From: Planobispora rosea
GTDB taxonomy: Bacteria > Actinomycetota > Actinomycetes > Streptosporangiales > Streptosporangiaceae
Direction: 5' to 3'
Assembly: GCF_014648175.1 (NCBI RefSeq)
Contig: NZ_BMQP01000014.1
Location: forward strand, 124,001-188,000
Length of the DNA stretch: 64,000 nucleotides
Both the position numbers and the translations under genes were made by a program. Each line of letters opens with the position of its first letter. The stretch's first letter is position 1. Below are positions 35,789 through 45,262 of this stretch, piece by piece. Under the pieces are notes generated by a model. That model made no database searches. It saw only the letters and a list, made by a program, of their open reading frames with translations, and was not told where the DNA came from.

Positions 35789-38700
35789 ATGCGTGAACCC
35801 AGCGAGAAGCACCCGGCGGAGCCGCCGGGCGCCGGCCTCCGCCCTCCGTCGGTCCAGGTGCCCAGGGGCGGCGGGGCGATCCGCGGCATCGGCGAGAAGT
35901 TCGCCGCCAATCCGGTCACCGGGACCGGCTCGTTGTCGGTGCCCGTCGCCACCAGCCCGGGCCGTTCGGACTTCGGCCCCCGGCTCTCCCTCGCCTACGA
36001 CTCCGGCGCCGGCAACGGGCCGTTCGGCTTCGGCTGGAGCCTGTCGCTGCCCTCGATCACCCGCAAGACCGACAAGGGCCTGCCGCTCTACCGCGACGCC
36101 GCCGACTCGGACGTCTTCGTTCTCTCCGGTGCCGAGGACCTGGTGCCCGTGCTCGTACGCAACGAGCGGGGCGAGTGGGAGCGCGAGCGCTCGCCCGTGC
36201 GCACGGTGAACGGGGCAGGCTACCGCGTCGACCGGTACCGGCCGCGCGTCGAAGGGCTCTTCGCCCGCGTCGAACGCTGGACGAACACCGCCGACGCGAC
36301 CGACGTGTCCTGGCGCTCGATCTCCGGGGACAACGTCACCACCTGGTACGGCAGGACCGCCGAGAGCCGCATCTCCGATCCCGCCGACCCGGGCCGCGTC
36401 TTCAGCTGGCTGATCTGCCAGAGCCACGACGACAGGGGCAACGTCATCGTCTACGGCTACGCGCCCGAGGACTCCGCGGGGATCTTCGAGGACGCGTCGG
36501 GCAGGCGGCTCTCCCCGGCCCGCGAGCGCAACCGCACGGACGCCTCCCGCTCGGCCCAGCGGTATCTCAAGCGCATCCGCTACGGCAACCGCGCGCCGTA
36601 CCTCCCGGTGCTGGACGAGCGGGCCCCCTGGCCCGAACCCCCCGGCGCCGGGGCGCCCGACGCGGGCGACGCCTGGCACTTCGAGGTCGTCTTCGACTAC
36701 GGCGAGCACGACGCCGAGGCGCCGGCGCCCGCCGCCTCGGGCACCTGGCCCGTACGCGTGGACCCGTTCTCCTCCTACCGCGCCGGATTCGAGATCCGGA
36801 CCTACCGGATCTGCCGGCGCGTCCTGATGTTCCACCACTTCCCGGACGAGGCGGGCGTGGGACGCGGCTGCCTGGTGCGCTCCACCGACCTCGCCCACTC
36901 CGACGAGCTCGATCCGGCCGGCGTCCGCAACCCCGTCCACACCTTCCTGCGCTCGGTCACCCAGACCGGTTACCGCCGCGACGGCGACGGCGGCTACGAC
37001 CGGCGCGCCCTGCCGCCCGTCGAGTTCGAGTACACCGAACCCGTCGTGCGGGACGTGGTGGAGGAGGTGGATCCGCAGAGCCTGGAGAACCTCCCCATCG
37101 GCCTGGACGGCACCGCGTACCGCTGGACCGACCTGCACGGCGAGGGTGTCCCCGGGATCCTCACCGAGCAGGCCGGCGCCTGGTTCTACACCCGCAACCT
37201 GAGCCCGGTCCCGGAGGGCGCCGAAGGGGTCGGAGCCCGCTTCGCGCCGCTGGAGGCCGTCGCCGGCAAGCCCGGCGCCAGCCTGAACGGCGGGGCCGAG
37301 TTCATGGACCTGGCCGGCGACGGCCGGCCCGACGTCGTCGTGGAGAGCCCCGTCCCCGGCCTGTACGAACACGACGGCGCCGAGGGCTGGCTGCCCTTCC
37401 GCCCTTTCACCTCGCGGCTGAACCGCGACCTCCGTGATCCGAACCTCAAGTTCGTCGATCTGGACGGCGACGGCCGGGCCGACGTGCTCATCACCGAGGA
37501 CGACGCCCTCGTCTGGCACGCCTCGCTGGGCGAGGACGGCTTCGGCCCGGCCAGGCGCGTCGCGCGGGCGCTCGACGAGGAGAAAGGCCCGCGGATCGTC
37601 TTCGCCGACGGCACGCAGTCGGTCCACCTCGCCGACCTGTCGGGGGACGGCCTGACCGACATCGTCCGCGTCCGCAACGGCGACGTCTGCTACTGGCCCA
37701 ATCTGGGCCACGGCCGCTTCGGCGCCAAGGTGACGATGGACAACGCGCCGTGGTTCGACCATCCCGACCAGTTCGACCACGGGCGCATCCGCCTGGCCGA
37801 CATCGACGGCAGCGGCACCGCCGACATCGTCTATCTGCACCGCGACGGCGTCCACCTGTACTTCAACCAGTCGGGCAACGGCTGGAGCCGGCCGCACCCG
37901 CTGAAGGCCTTCCCCCGCGTCGACGACCTGGCCGCCGTCGTCCCCGTCGACCTGCTCGGCAACGGCACCGCCTGCCTGGTCTGGTCCTCGCCCCTGCCGG
38001 GCGACGCGCGGCGGCCGATGCGCTACGTCGACCTGATGGGCGGCCGCAAACCCCACCTGCTGGTCAAGACGAGCAACAACCTCGGCGCCGAGACCCGCGT
38101 GGACTACGCCCCCTCGACGAAGTTCTCCCTGCGGGACGAACGCGACGGCAGGCCCTGGGTCACCCGGCTGCCGTTCCCGGTGCACGTGGTCGAGCGCGTC
38201 GAGACCGTCGACCACGTCAGCCGCAACCGTTTCACCGTCCGCTACGCCTACCACCACGGGCACTTCGACGGCGAGGAGCGCGAGTTCCGCGGCTTCGGCA
38301 TGGTCGAGCAGTGGGACACCGAGGAGTTCACCGGGGAGTTCACCGCGGAGTTCGCGACCCTCTCCGGCGGCATCCCGGCGGAGAACACCGCGGCCGCGTC
38401 GCACGTGCCCCCGGTCCACACCAAGACCTGGTTCCACACCGGCGTCCACGGGGATCGTGACCACGTATCGGACTACTTCGCCGGGTTGCTGAACGCCGCC
38501 GACCGGGGCGAGTACTTCCGTGAACCGGGCCTGACCGACGCCGAGGCCCGCGACCTCCTGCTCCCGGACACCGTGCTCCCGGCCGGGCTGACCTCCGAGG
38601 AGGAGCGCGAGGCCTGCCGCGCGCTCAAGGGCGTGATGCTGCGCCAGGAGATCTACGCCGACGACGCGGGCCCCGGCGCCACGCCGGAGCAGATCCTGCG

Positions 38701-41700
38701 CGCCCGCACGCCCTACACCGTCACCGAGCAGGATTTCACCGTCCGCTCCCTGCAGCCCCGGGGCGTCAACCGCCACGCGGTCTTCCTCACCCACCCACGT
38801 GAGGCGATCAGCTACCACTACGAGCGCGACGCGGCCGATCCGCGCCTGCGGCACACGCTGACGCTGGAGGTCGACGACTACGGCAACGTGCTGAAAGAGG
38901 CCGCCGTCGGCTACGGGCGCCGTACGCAGATCCGCGCCGTCGACGCGGCGGGGGGCGTACGGCCGGTGCCCAACCCCGGTCTGACCGGGCTGCACCCGGC
39001 CGACCGGGCCAAGCAGACCACCCCGCTGATGACCTACACCGAGAACCGCGTCAGCAACGCCGTCGAGTCGCCCGACGCGCATCGCGCCCCCCTGCCCTGC
39101 GAGGCGGTCGTCTTCGAGCTGACCGGCTACCCGGCGACCGGGCCGGCCGGCCGTTACCGGTCCGCGGACCTCGTCGAACCGGATCCGGCCGCTCCGGGCC
39201 GCCTGCGTCACCGGTTCACCGCCCCCGAGGTCGCCTACGAGGCCACGGCGGCCGGTGACCGGCGCCGCCGTCCCATCGAGTGCTCGCGCACCCTCTACCG
39301 CCGCGACGACCTGGACGGCCTGCTCCCCCTCGGCGTCCTGCAGCCGCTCGCCCTGCCCGGCGAGGACTACCGGCTCGCCCTCACCCCCGGCCTGCTCGCG
39401 CAGGTCTTCCGGCGCCCGCGTCAGGGACAGCCCGCCGAGCCCCTGCTGCCCGACCCGGCATCGGTGCTCGGCGGCCAGAACGGCGGCCAGAACGGCGACC
39501 GGGGCGGCTACCTGCCGGGCCAGGCGCTCAAGGCGGACGGCCGCTTCCCGGCGGGCGACGCGGACGGCCACTGGTGGATCCCGTCGGGACGGGCCTTCCA
39601 CAGCGCCGACCCCGCCGACGACGCCGCCGCCGAGCTGGCCCGGGCCCGGGAGCACTTCTTCCTGCCCCGGCGCCACCGCGACCCCTTCGGTCAGGACGTC
39701 GTCGTCGACTACGACTCCTACGACCTGCTGACGGCCGGAACCCGCGATCCGCTCGGCAACCGCGTCACGGTGGAGGCCCATGACTACCGCCTGCTGCAGG
39801 CGCGGCTGATCAGCGACCCGAACCGCAACCGGACCGAGATCGCCTACGACGCCCTCGGCATGGTGGCGGGCACGGCGGTGATGGGCAAGGCGCCGCCCGC
39901 GCCGGTGGAGGGCGACACGCTCGACGGTTTCACCGCCGATCTCCCGCAGGCGCGGCTCGACGGCTTCTTCGAGGCCGCCGACCCGCGCGCCGCCGCGGCG
40001 GAACTGCTCCAAGGCGCCACCACGCGCATCGTCTACGACCTCGACCGCTTCCGGCGCACGCGGCGGGCCAACCCGGACGACCCGGCCAGGTGGCTGCCGC
40101 CCTGCGCCGCCACGCTCGCCCGCGAGACCCACCTCGGCGCGCCGCTGCCGCCGCAGGGGATGAGGATCCGGCTCGACTTCTCCTACTCCGACGGCTCCGG
40201 CCGGGAGGTCCAGAAGAAGACCCGGGCCGAACCCGGGCCGCTGGACGCCGACGACCCGCGGGCGCCCGTCGCCGATCCGCGCTGGGTCGGGAGCGGATGG
40301 ACCGTCCTGAACAACAAGGGCAAGCCGGTCCGCCAGTACGAGCCCTTCTTCAGCGCCACGCACCGCTTCGAGTTCGGCGTCGCGACCGGCGTCAGTCCGG
40401 TGCTGTTCTACGACCCGGCCGAGCGCGTCGTCGCCACGCTGCACCCGGACCACACCTACGAGAAGATGGTCTTCGACGCCTGGAGGCAGACCGCCTACGA
40501 CGTCAACGACACCTGCGCCGCCCGCGACGCCCAGACGGGCGACCCGCGCACCGATCCCGACATCAGCGGTTATGTCGGTGAATACTTCGCGACGCAGCCG
40601 CCCACCTGGCAGACCTGGCACGCGCAGCGCGTCGGCGGGGCCCTCGGACAGGACGAGCGCGACGCCGCCCTGCGCGCCGAAGCCCACGCCGACACGCCCA
40701 CCACCACGCATTTCGACGCGCTCGGCCGCCCCTTCCTGGCCGTGACCCGCAACCGCGTCGTCTGCCCCGGCCACGACCTCGACGGCAGCGAGGACAGCCT
40801 CGCCACCCGTATCGAGCTGGACATCGAGGGCAACCAGCGCGAAGTGCGCGACGCCGTCCAGCAGGCCGGCGACCCGCTCGGCCGCGTCGTCATGCGCTAC
40901 GCCTACGACATGCTGGGCAACCGCCTCCATCGGCTCAGCATGGAGTCCGGCGCGCGCTGGACGCTGAACGACGCGGCCGGCAAGCCCATCCGCTCCTGGG
41001 ACAGCCGCGGCCACACCTTCACGACCGCCTACGACGCGCTGCGCCGCCCGGTCGAGCAGACCGTGCGCGGCACCACGGCGGACTCCGACCCGCGCACGCT
41101 GGGCCGCGACATCCTCATCGACAGGATCGAGTACGGCGAGGGCCGGGCCGGCGCCGAGACGCTCAACCTGCGCACCCGCGTCTACCGTCACTTCGACTCC
41201 GCCGGCGTCGTCACCAACGCGCGTCTCGACGCCCGCGGCGACCCGGCCGAGGCCTACGACTTCAAGGGCAACCTGCTGCGCAGCACCCGCCGCCTGGCCG
41301 GCGACTACACGGCCCTGCCCGACTGGCGGCTGGATCCGCGGCTCGACGACGAGAGCTTCGAGACCGGCACCCGCTACGACGCGCTCAACCGCCCCGTCCA
41401 GTCCGTCACCCCGCACAACGATCCGGCCGGCGTCAAACACAACGTCGTCCAACCGGTCTTCAACGAGGCGGGCCTGCTGGAGCGGGTGGACGTCTGGCTG
41501 GAACGCGCGGCCGAGCCCGCGACGCTGCTCGACCCCGGCACCGAGACGCCGTCGCCGGTCGGCGTCGCCGCCGTCGACTACGACGCCAGAGGCCGGCGCC
41601 TGCGCATCGGCTACCGCAACGGCGCCGTCACCTCCTGCGCCTACGACCCGCTCACCTTCCGGCTCACCGGGCTGCTCACGCGCCGCGCCCCGGACGCCTT

Positions 41701-43876
41701 CCCCGGTGACGACCCGCAGCCCCCCGTCCCCGGCTCGCCGGGCCGCCACGTCCAGAACCTGCGCTACACCTACGACCCCGCGGGCAACATCACCCGCATC
41801 CGGGACGACGCCCAGCAGACCGTCTACTTCAGGAACCGGCGCGTCGAGCCGGGCAACGACTACGTCTACGACGCCCTCTACCAGCTCGTCCAGGCCACCG
41901 GCCGCGAGCACCTGGGACAGCTGGCGGACGGCGGGCACAGACCGCCGACCGCGCCGGACGGTTCCGGCGCCTTCCCCACCCGGCTGGACCACCCCGGCGA
42001 CGGCAACGCCATGGGCGCCTACGTCGAGCGCTACGTGTACGACGCGGCCGGCAACATCCAGCGGATGCGGCACCGCGGCGGCGACCCGGCGCACCCGGGC
42101 TGGACGCGCTCCTACGACTACCTCGAACCCAGCCTGACCGAGGGCGGCGACCCCGGTGACCCCGTCGACCCCGTCGGTCCCGGCCCGCCGCGCAAGACCG
42201 GCAACCGCCTCAGCCGCACCGCGCTCAGCCCCGGCCGCACCGACCCGCCGCGGATCGAGCCCTACGAGCACGACGCCCACGGCAATCTGGTGCGCATGCC
42301 GCACCTGGGCGGCGGGCGGCCCGGGCCGAACATGCACTGGGACTGCAGGGACCGGTTGCGCCGGACCGACCTGAACGGCGGCACGGTCTTCTCCGTCTAC
42401 GACGCGTCGGGCGAGCGCGTGCGCAAGGTGTGGGAGAAATCACCGGGCCTGGTCGAGGAGCGCATCTACCTGGGCGGCTTCGAGATCTTCCGCAGGCACG
42501 ACGGCCCCGTCGGTACGGGCACCGCCACGCTGGAACGCGAGACGCTGCACGTGACGGACGACGGGCGGCGCATCGCCCTGGTGGAGACGCGCACCCGCGA
42601 CACCGCCGGCGACGACCGGGCGCCGCGGCGGCTGATCCGCTACCAGCTCGGCGACCACCTCGGCTCGACCGGCCTGGAGCTCGACGACCGGGCGCAGATC
42701 ATCTCCTACGAGGAGTACACGCCCTACGGGTGCTCGGCCTATCAGGCCGTGCGCAGCCAGACGGAGACGGCGAAGCGATACCGGTACACGGGGAGGGAGC
42801 GGGACGAGGAAACGGGCCTCAGCCGGCACGGCGCACGCTATTACGCCTGCTGGCTCGGGAGATGGTCCAGCGCCGATCCGGCCGGGCTCGCCGACGGGCC
42901 GAACCTCTACCGGTACGCGCGGGGGAACCCGGTCACCCTGATCGATCCCGACGGGCGTCACGCGGCCGAGGCCCTCGATCCGCAGACGGTCCTCACCGCG
43001 GCCACCGCGCTGCAGCGGGCGGCTCAGGCATGGCGGACGGCCACCGTCGTCACCGCAGGCGCCACCGCCTCGGCGGTGCCGGCGGCCGGGCCCTCCGCGG
43101 CACCGGCGGCGGGCGGTTCACTTGCCGCCGGGGGCGCCGGGGCGCTCCTGGCCGCCCACGCCGCCGCCTCCGCCGCGATGGTGCTCGCCCTCCGGTGGCA
43201 CATGCAGCGAGCGGGCTCGATCGCGACGTACGGCAATCCGTACGGGATGCCGGCGAGGGACGCCGCGTTCCCCGCACTCAGGAGCGTTCAAGAGCGGAGA
43301 AACGAGCCCTTCCCCATACCGGAGCCGATGACGGAGCCGATCTCGGACAGGAAGGAGCAGAGACAGCCGATAGCCGGACGGGTGTACGTGACGTACACCA
43401 AGTACAACTCCCTCACCAAGACCTCCTATTCGGGCCGGACCAGCGCCGTGATCGACCTCACCCGTCCCTGGCGGCCGCAGGCGGAGGCGGCGGTCCGGGC
43501 ACGCGACCTGAACCATCATGTCGACGAGCGGGGCGAGCCGTCCGATCCGAACTTCGGACCGGCCGTTCTCGACAAGTTCGCGGTCGGTTATGCGGTGAAT
43601 TATGACCAGCGTTATCGGGACATGGGATATCTGGCGATCCGGGGAAGAGAGCAGCAGCTCATCGACTACCATGGAAAAAACCGCTCCACCGAACTCGGGC
43701 TCAGCGGATTCAGCGGCGGCGCGCATTCGGACACGGATCCGGGCCCGCAGCTGACGGAGAACGCCTTCCGCGGCGTCGGCAAGGACAACCCCCTGGGAGA
43801 GGTCTTCCATGAGGCCTCGAATCTGTGCTTCGGGGAGCTCGCACCGTTCACGGGAAACAAAATCGAGAAGAAGTGA
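35789..43876 (+). CDS. TcB-TcC fusion toxin with C-terminal nuclease-like domain
   Basis: This 2695-aa protein begins with a SpvB domain (about 20-340: FAANPVTGTGSLSVPV, FGFGWSLSLPSI). FG-GAP-like calcium loops follow (DLDGDGRADV, DIDGSGTADI), then TcdB mid-domains and many RHS/YD repeats (YDALGRP, YDAAGNI). The RHS core signature RYTGRERDEETGLSRHGARYY...WSSADPAGLADGPNLYRYARGNP ends at DPDGR (2386-2390), where TcC proteins cut themselves. The 305-aa hypervariable tail has an Ala-rich hydrophobic segment, then VYVTYTK, YSGRTS, RARDLNHH (2570-2577) and AIRGREQQLI (Glu2621), fitting a GIY-YIG-like nuclease (inference). The B and C chains form the cocoon that holds the toxin. The ATG at 35789 is chosen because SpvB begins just after it. 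GTGA overlap or a 41-nt gap leads to the immunity gene. Confidence 0.92.
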   Translation: MREPSEKHPAEPPGAGLRPPSVQVPRGGGAIRGIGEKFAANPVTGTGSLSVPVATSPGRSDFGPRLSLAYDSGAGNGPFGFGWSLSLPSITRKTDKGLPLYRDAADSDVFVLSGAEDLVPVLVRNERGEWERERSPVRTVNGAGYRVDRYRPRVEGLFARVERWTNTADATDVSWRSISGDNVTTWYGRTAESRISDPADPGRVFSWLICQSHDDRGNVIVYGYAPEDSAGIFEDASGRRLSPARERNRTDASRSAQRYLKRIRYGNRAPYLPVLDERAPWPEPPGAGAPDAGDAWHFEVVFDYGEHDAEAPAPAASGTWPVRVDPFSSYRAGFEIRTYRICRRVLMFHHFPDEAGVGRGCLVRSTDLAHSDELDPAGVRNPVHTFLRSVTQTGYRRDGDGGYDRRALPPVEFEYTEPVVRDVVEEVDPQSLENLPIGLDGTAYRWTDLHGEGVPGILTEQAGAWFYTRNLSPVPEGAEGVGARFAPLEAVAGKPGASLNGGAEFMDLAGDGRPDVVVESPVPGLYEHDGAEGWLPFRPFTSRLNRDLRDPNLKFVDLDGDGRADVLITEDDALVWHASLGEDGFGPARRVARALDEEKGPRIVFADGTQSVHLADLSGDGLTDIVRVRNGDVCYWPNLGHGRFGAKVTMDNAPWFDHPDQFDHGRIRLADIDGSGTADIVYLHRDGVHLYFNQSGNGWSRPHPLKAFPRVDDLAAVVPVDLLGNGTACLVWSSPLPGDARRPMRYVDLMGGRKPHLLVKTSNNLGAETRVDYAPSTKFSLRDERDGRPWVTRLPFPVHVVERVETVDHVSRNRFTVRYAYHHGHFDGEEREFRGFGMVEQWDTEEFTGEFTAEFATLSGGIPAENTAAASHVPPVHTKTWFHTGVHGDRDHVSDYFAGLLNAADRGEYFREPGLTDAEARDLLLPDTVLPAGLTSEEEREACRALKGVMLRQEIYADDAGPGATPEQILRARTPYTVTEQDFTVRSLQPRGVNRHAVFLTHPREAISYHYERDAADPRLRHTLTLEVDDYGNVLKEAAVGYGRRTQIRAVDAAGGVRPVPNPGLTGLHPADRAKQTTPLMTYTENRVSNAVESPDAHRAPLPCEAVVFELTGYPATGPAGRYRSADLVEPDPAAPGRLRHRFTAPEVAYEATAAGDRRRRPIECSRTLYRRDDLDGLLPLGVLQPLALPGEDYRLALTPGLLAQVFRRPRQGQPAEPLLPDPASVLGGQNGGQNGDRGGYLPGQALKADGRFPAGDADGHWWIPSGRAFHSADPADDAAAELARAREHFFLPRRHRDPFGQDVVVDYDSYDLLTAGTRDPLGNRVTVEAHDYRLLQARLISDPNRNRTEIAYDALGMVAGTAVMGKAPPAPVEGDTLDGFTADLPQARLDGFFEAADPRAAAAELLQGATTRIVYDLDRFRRTRRANPDDPARWLPPCAATLARETHLGAPLPPQGMRIRLDFSYSDGSGREVQKKTRAEPGPLDADDPRAPVADPRWVGSGWTVLNNKGKPVRQYEPFFSATHRFEFGVATGVSPVLFYDPAERVVATLHPDHTYEKMVFDAWRQTAYDVNDTCAARDAQTGDPRTDPDISGYVGEYFATQPPTWQTWHAQRVGGALGQDERDAALRAEAHADTPTTTHFDALGRPFLAVTRNRVVCPGHDLDGSEDSLATRIELDIEGNQREVRDAVQQAGDPLGRVVMRYAYDMLGNRLHRLSMESGARWTLNDAAGKPIRSWDSRGHTFTTAYDALRRPVEQTVRGTTADSDPRTLGRDILIDRIEYGEGRAGAETLNLRTRVYRHFDSAGVVTNARLDARGDPAEAYDFKGNLLRSTRRLAGDYTALPDWRLDPRLDDESFETGTRYDALNRPVQSVTPHNDPAGVKHNVVQPVFNEAGLLERVDVWLERAAEPATLLDPGTETPSPVGVAAVDYDARGRRLRIGYRNGAVTSCAYDPLTFRLTGLLTRRAPDAFPGDDPQPPVPGSPGRHVQNLRYTYDPAGNITRIRDDAQQTVYFRNRRVEPGNDYVYDALYQLVQATGREHLGQLADGGHRPPTAPDGSGAFPTRLDHPGDGNAMGAYVERYVYDAAGNIQRMRHRGGDPAHPGWTRSYDYLEPSLTEGGDPGDPVDPVGPGPPRKTGNRLSRTALSPGRTDPPRIEPYEHDAHGNLVRMPHLGGGRPGPNMHWDCRDRLRRTDLNGGTVFSVYDASGERVRKVWEKSPGLVEERIYLGGFEIFRRHDGPVGTGTATLERETLHVTDDGRRIALVETRTRDTAGDDRAPRRLIRYQLGDHLGSTGLELDDRAQIISYEEYTPYGCSAYQAVRSQTETAKRYRYTGRERDEETGLSRHGARYYACWLGRWSSADPAGLADGPNLYRYARGNPVTLIDPDGRHAAEALDPQTVLTAATALQRAAQAWRTATVVTAGATASAVPAAGPSAAPAAGGSLAAGGAGALLAAHAAASAAMVLALRWHMQRAGSIATYGNPYGMPARDAAFPALRSVQERRNEPFPIPEPMTEPISDRKEQRQPIAGRVYVTYTKYNSLTKTSYSGRTSAVIDLTRPWRPQAEAAVRARDLNHHVDERGEPSDPNFGPAVLDKFAVGYAVNYDQRYRDMGYLAIRGREQQLIDYHGKNRSTELGLSGFSGGAHSDTDPGPQLTENAFRGVGKDNPLGEVFHEASNLCFGELAPFTGNKIEKK

Positions 43877-43917
43877 ACGAGACGCCGACGCAGGAGAGGG
43901 CGGTCAGGGATTCAATC

Positions 43918-44379
43918 ATGGTGAAGAGGCCGACATCGACCCCCGGAACGTTCGTGAGAATCCCCCTGACGGACGGTTCGTTCGGCTACGGGCGGGTTCT
44001 CTCCGACCCGTACGTCGCCTTCTACGACCACAGGACGGCGGAGCCCTCCTCCGACCTGGACGAGATCGGCGCGAAGCCGCTTCTGTTCACCCAGGCCGTC
44101 CGGCTGCCCGGCCATGACCGATGGCCGGACATCGGGCACAGGGAACTCGAAGGCGAAGTGGCCGGGCCCGTGGTCCGCTTCGTTCAGGACCTCGCCGACT
44201 TCAGGAAGTGCACGATCTTCGATTCGGAGGGCAGGGAGCGGCCGGCCTCACCCGAGGAGTGCGTCGGACTGGAGCGGGCCGCGGTCTGGGACCCGCACCA
44301 GATCGAACGGAGGCTGCTGGACACGTTCACGGGCCACCCCAACGAGGACGAGGTACGCCTGCGCGTGCGCCTCGAATGA
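43918..44379 (+). CDS. Imm26-like immunity protein
   Basis: This 153-aa protein opens PGTFVRIPLTDGSFGYGRVLSDPYVAFYD and contains LLFTQAVRL and the EECVGLERAAVW segment, the pattern of the Imm26 family of polymorphic-toxin immunity proteins. It directly follows the TcB-TcC gene on the same strand, so its probable job is to neutralise that gene's C-terminal domain in the cytoplasm. AGGGA seven bases before ATG 43918 supports this start. A GTG at 43873 overlapping the toxin stop would add 15 residues. The family call is from pattern recognition. Confidence 0.8.
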   Translation: MVKRPTSTPGTFVRIPLTDGSFGYGRVLSDPYVAFYDHRTAEPSSDLDEIGAKPLLFTQAVRLPGHDRWPDIGHRELEGEVAGPVVRFVQDLADFRKCTIFDSEGRERPASPEECVGLERAAVWDPHQIERRLLDTFTGHPNEDEVRLRVRLE

Positions 44380-44385
44380 GCTCAC

Positions 44386-44405
44386 CCGCCGGCGGGCCCC
44401 GGCGG
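44386..44405 (+). terminator. Hairpin after the immunity gene
   Basis: CCGCCGG (44386-44392) pairs with CCGGCGG (44399-44405) around a 6-nt loop, seven bases after the immunity stop codon. It marks the right end of the toxin operon. Confidence 0.6.
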
Positions 44406-44488
44406 AGACGACGTCGATCACCCTTCCGGCGATCGCAACGGGGATAAGCGGGCGCGGACGACGGCGCGCGGCCGCTATCCTGACGCCT

Positions 44489-44989
44489 GTGAACCCTGTC
44501 CTGACGACGGATCGCCTGGTCCTGCGTCCGGTCACCGCGCACGATCACGCCGGGCTGCTGGCCCACTGGACCGAACCGGAGGTCCGGCGGTTCCTGTTCG
44601 ACGGGGCGGTCCCGACCCCGGCGCAGGTCACCGCGATCATCGAGGACAGCGCCCGGGACTTCGCCTCGGCCGGGTACGGCCTCTGGCTGATCCGGGAGAC
44701 CGACGGGCTCGGCCCGGTCGGCACCGTCGCGTTGCGTCCTCTGGACGACCTGGGTCTTGAGGTCGTCTACAGCCTGGACCCCGGGGCCCAGGGCAGGGGC
44801 TACGCCACCGAGGCCGCCCGCGCCGTGGTCGAGTACGCCCTGGGCCCGCTCGGGCTGCCCGAGGTGCTGGCCGAGGTCGACGAGGGGAACACCGCCTCGG
44901 CCGCGGTCGCCGCCCGGCTCGGCATGACTCCGTTCGCGGTGGTGCCCGGCCTGCTCGGCCCGATGATCCGCTATCGCAGGGCGCGCTGA
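44489..44989 (+). CDS. GNAT-family acetyltransferase (RimJ/RimL type)
   Basis: This 166-aa protein starts with the RimJ/RimL-like opening LTTDRLVLRPVTAHD. The acetyl-CoA-binding segment follows (YSLDPGAQGRGYATEAARAVVEYAL, about 95-120, with the Q-x-x-G-x-G/A turn), then the late motif EVDEGNTASAAVAARLGM. The likely role is acetylation of an amino group on a protein or small molecule. The GTG start is eight bases after a TATCCT -10 box (44476-44481), so the mRNA is probably leaderless. Confidence 0.88.
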   Translation: MNPVLTTDRLVLRPVTAHDHAGLLAHWTEPEVRRFLFDGAVPTPAQVTAIIEDSARDFASAGYGLWLIRETDGLGPVGTVALRPLDDLGLEVVYSLDPGAQGRGYATEAARAVVEYALGPLGLPEVLAEVDEGNTASAAVAARLGMTPFAVVPGLLGPMIRYRRAR

Positions 44990-45038
44990 GCCGTACGGAG
45001 ACGCTGAGCCGTACGGAGACGCTGGGCCGTACGGAGAC
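44985..45038. repeat. 18-bp tandem repeat, three copies
   Basis: The unit GCTGAGCCGTACGGAGAC occurs three times without a gap; the third has one change. The first copy contains the stop codon of the acetyltransferase gene. Each copy holds the 8-bp palindrome CCGTACGG, so the array could bind a dimeric protein or simply be a slippage product. Confidence 0.85.
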
Positions 45039-45044
45039 CGGGCA

Positions 45045-45262
45045 GGATCCCGGGCCGGCACGACCGGTCGGACCGGGAACCGCCGGACGTCCCCTCACCG
45101 GCAACCGAACGGCATCCCGCGTGCACCCCCGCCGCTACGCCCGCTGGGCTTCATGGAGGAAAGGCCGGTGAAACGGCCTCCCGGCGATGAGACGGCACCG
45201 GTCCCCGACCGGGCACCGCCTCACCGGCCGGGCGCCGCCCGCCCCTCAAGGGATCTCACTCC
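45045..45262 (+). promoter_or_regulatory. Structured leader, possible ydaO (c-di-AMP) riboswitch
   Basis: The leader of the CHAP gene contains GGGAACC, CAACCGAAC and CTACGCCCGCTGGGCTTCA followed by TGGAGGAAA. These recall the conserved 3' part of actinobacterial ydaO riboswitches, which often precede cell-wall hydrolases. A stem AGGCCG/CGGCCT (45162-45179) follows and could be the expression platform. I could not align the 5' half confidently. Confidence 0.35.

Noticed and set aside
35657..42337. A 2226-codon open frame on the minus strand
   Set aside because: It is the shadow of the TcB-TcC gene, which has clear SpvB and RHS signatures on the plus strand.
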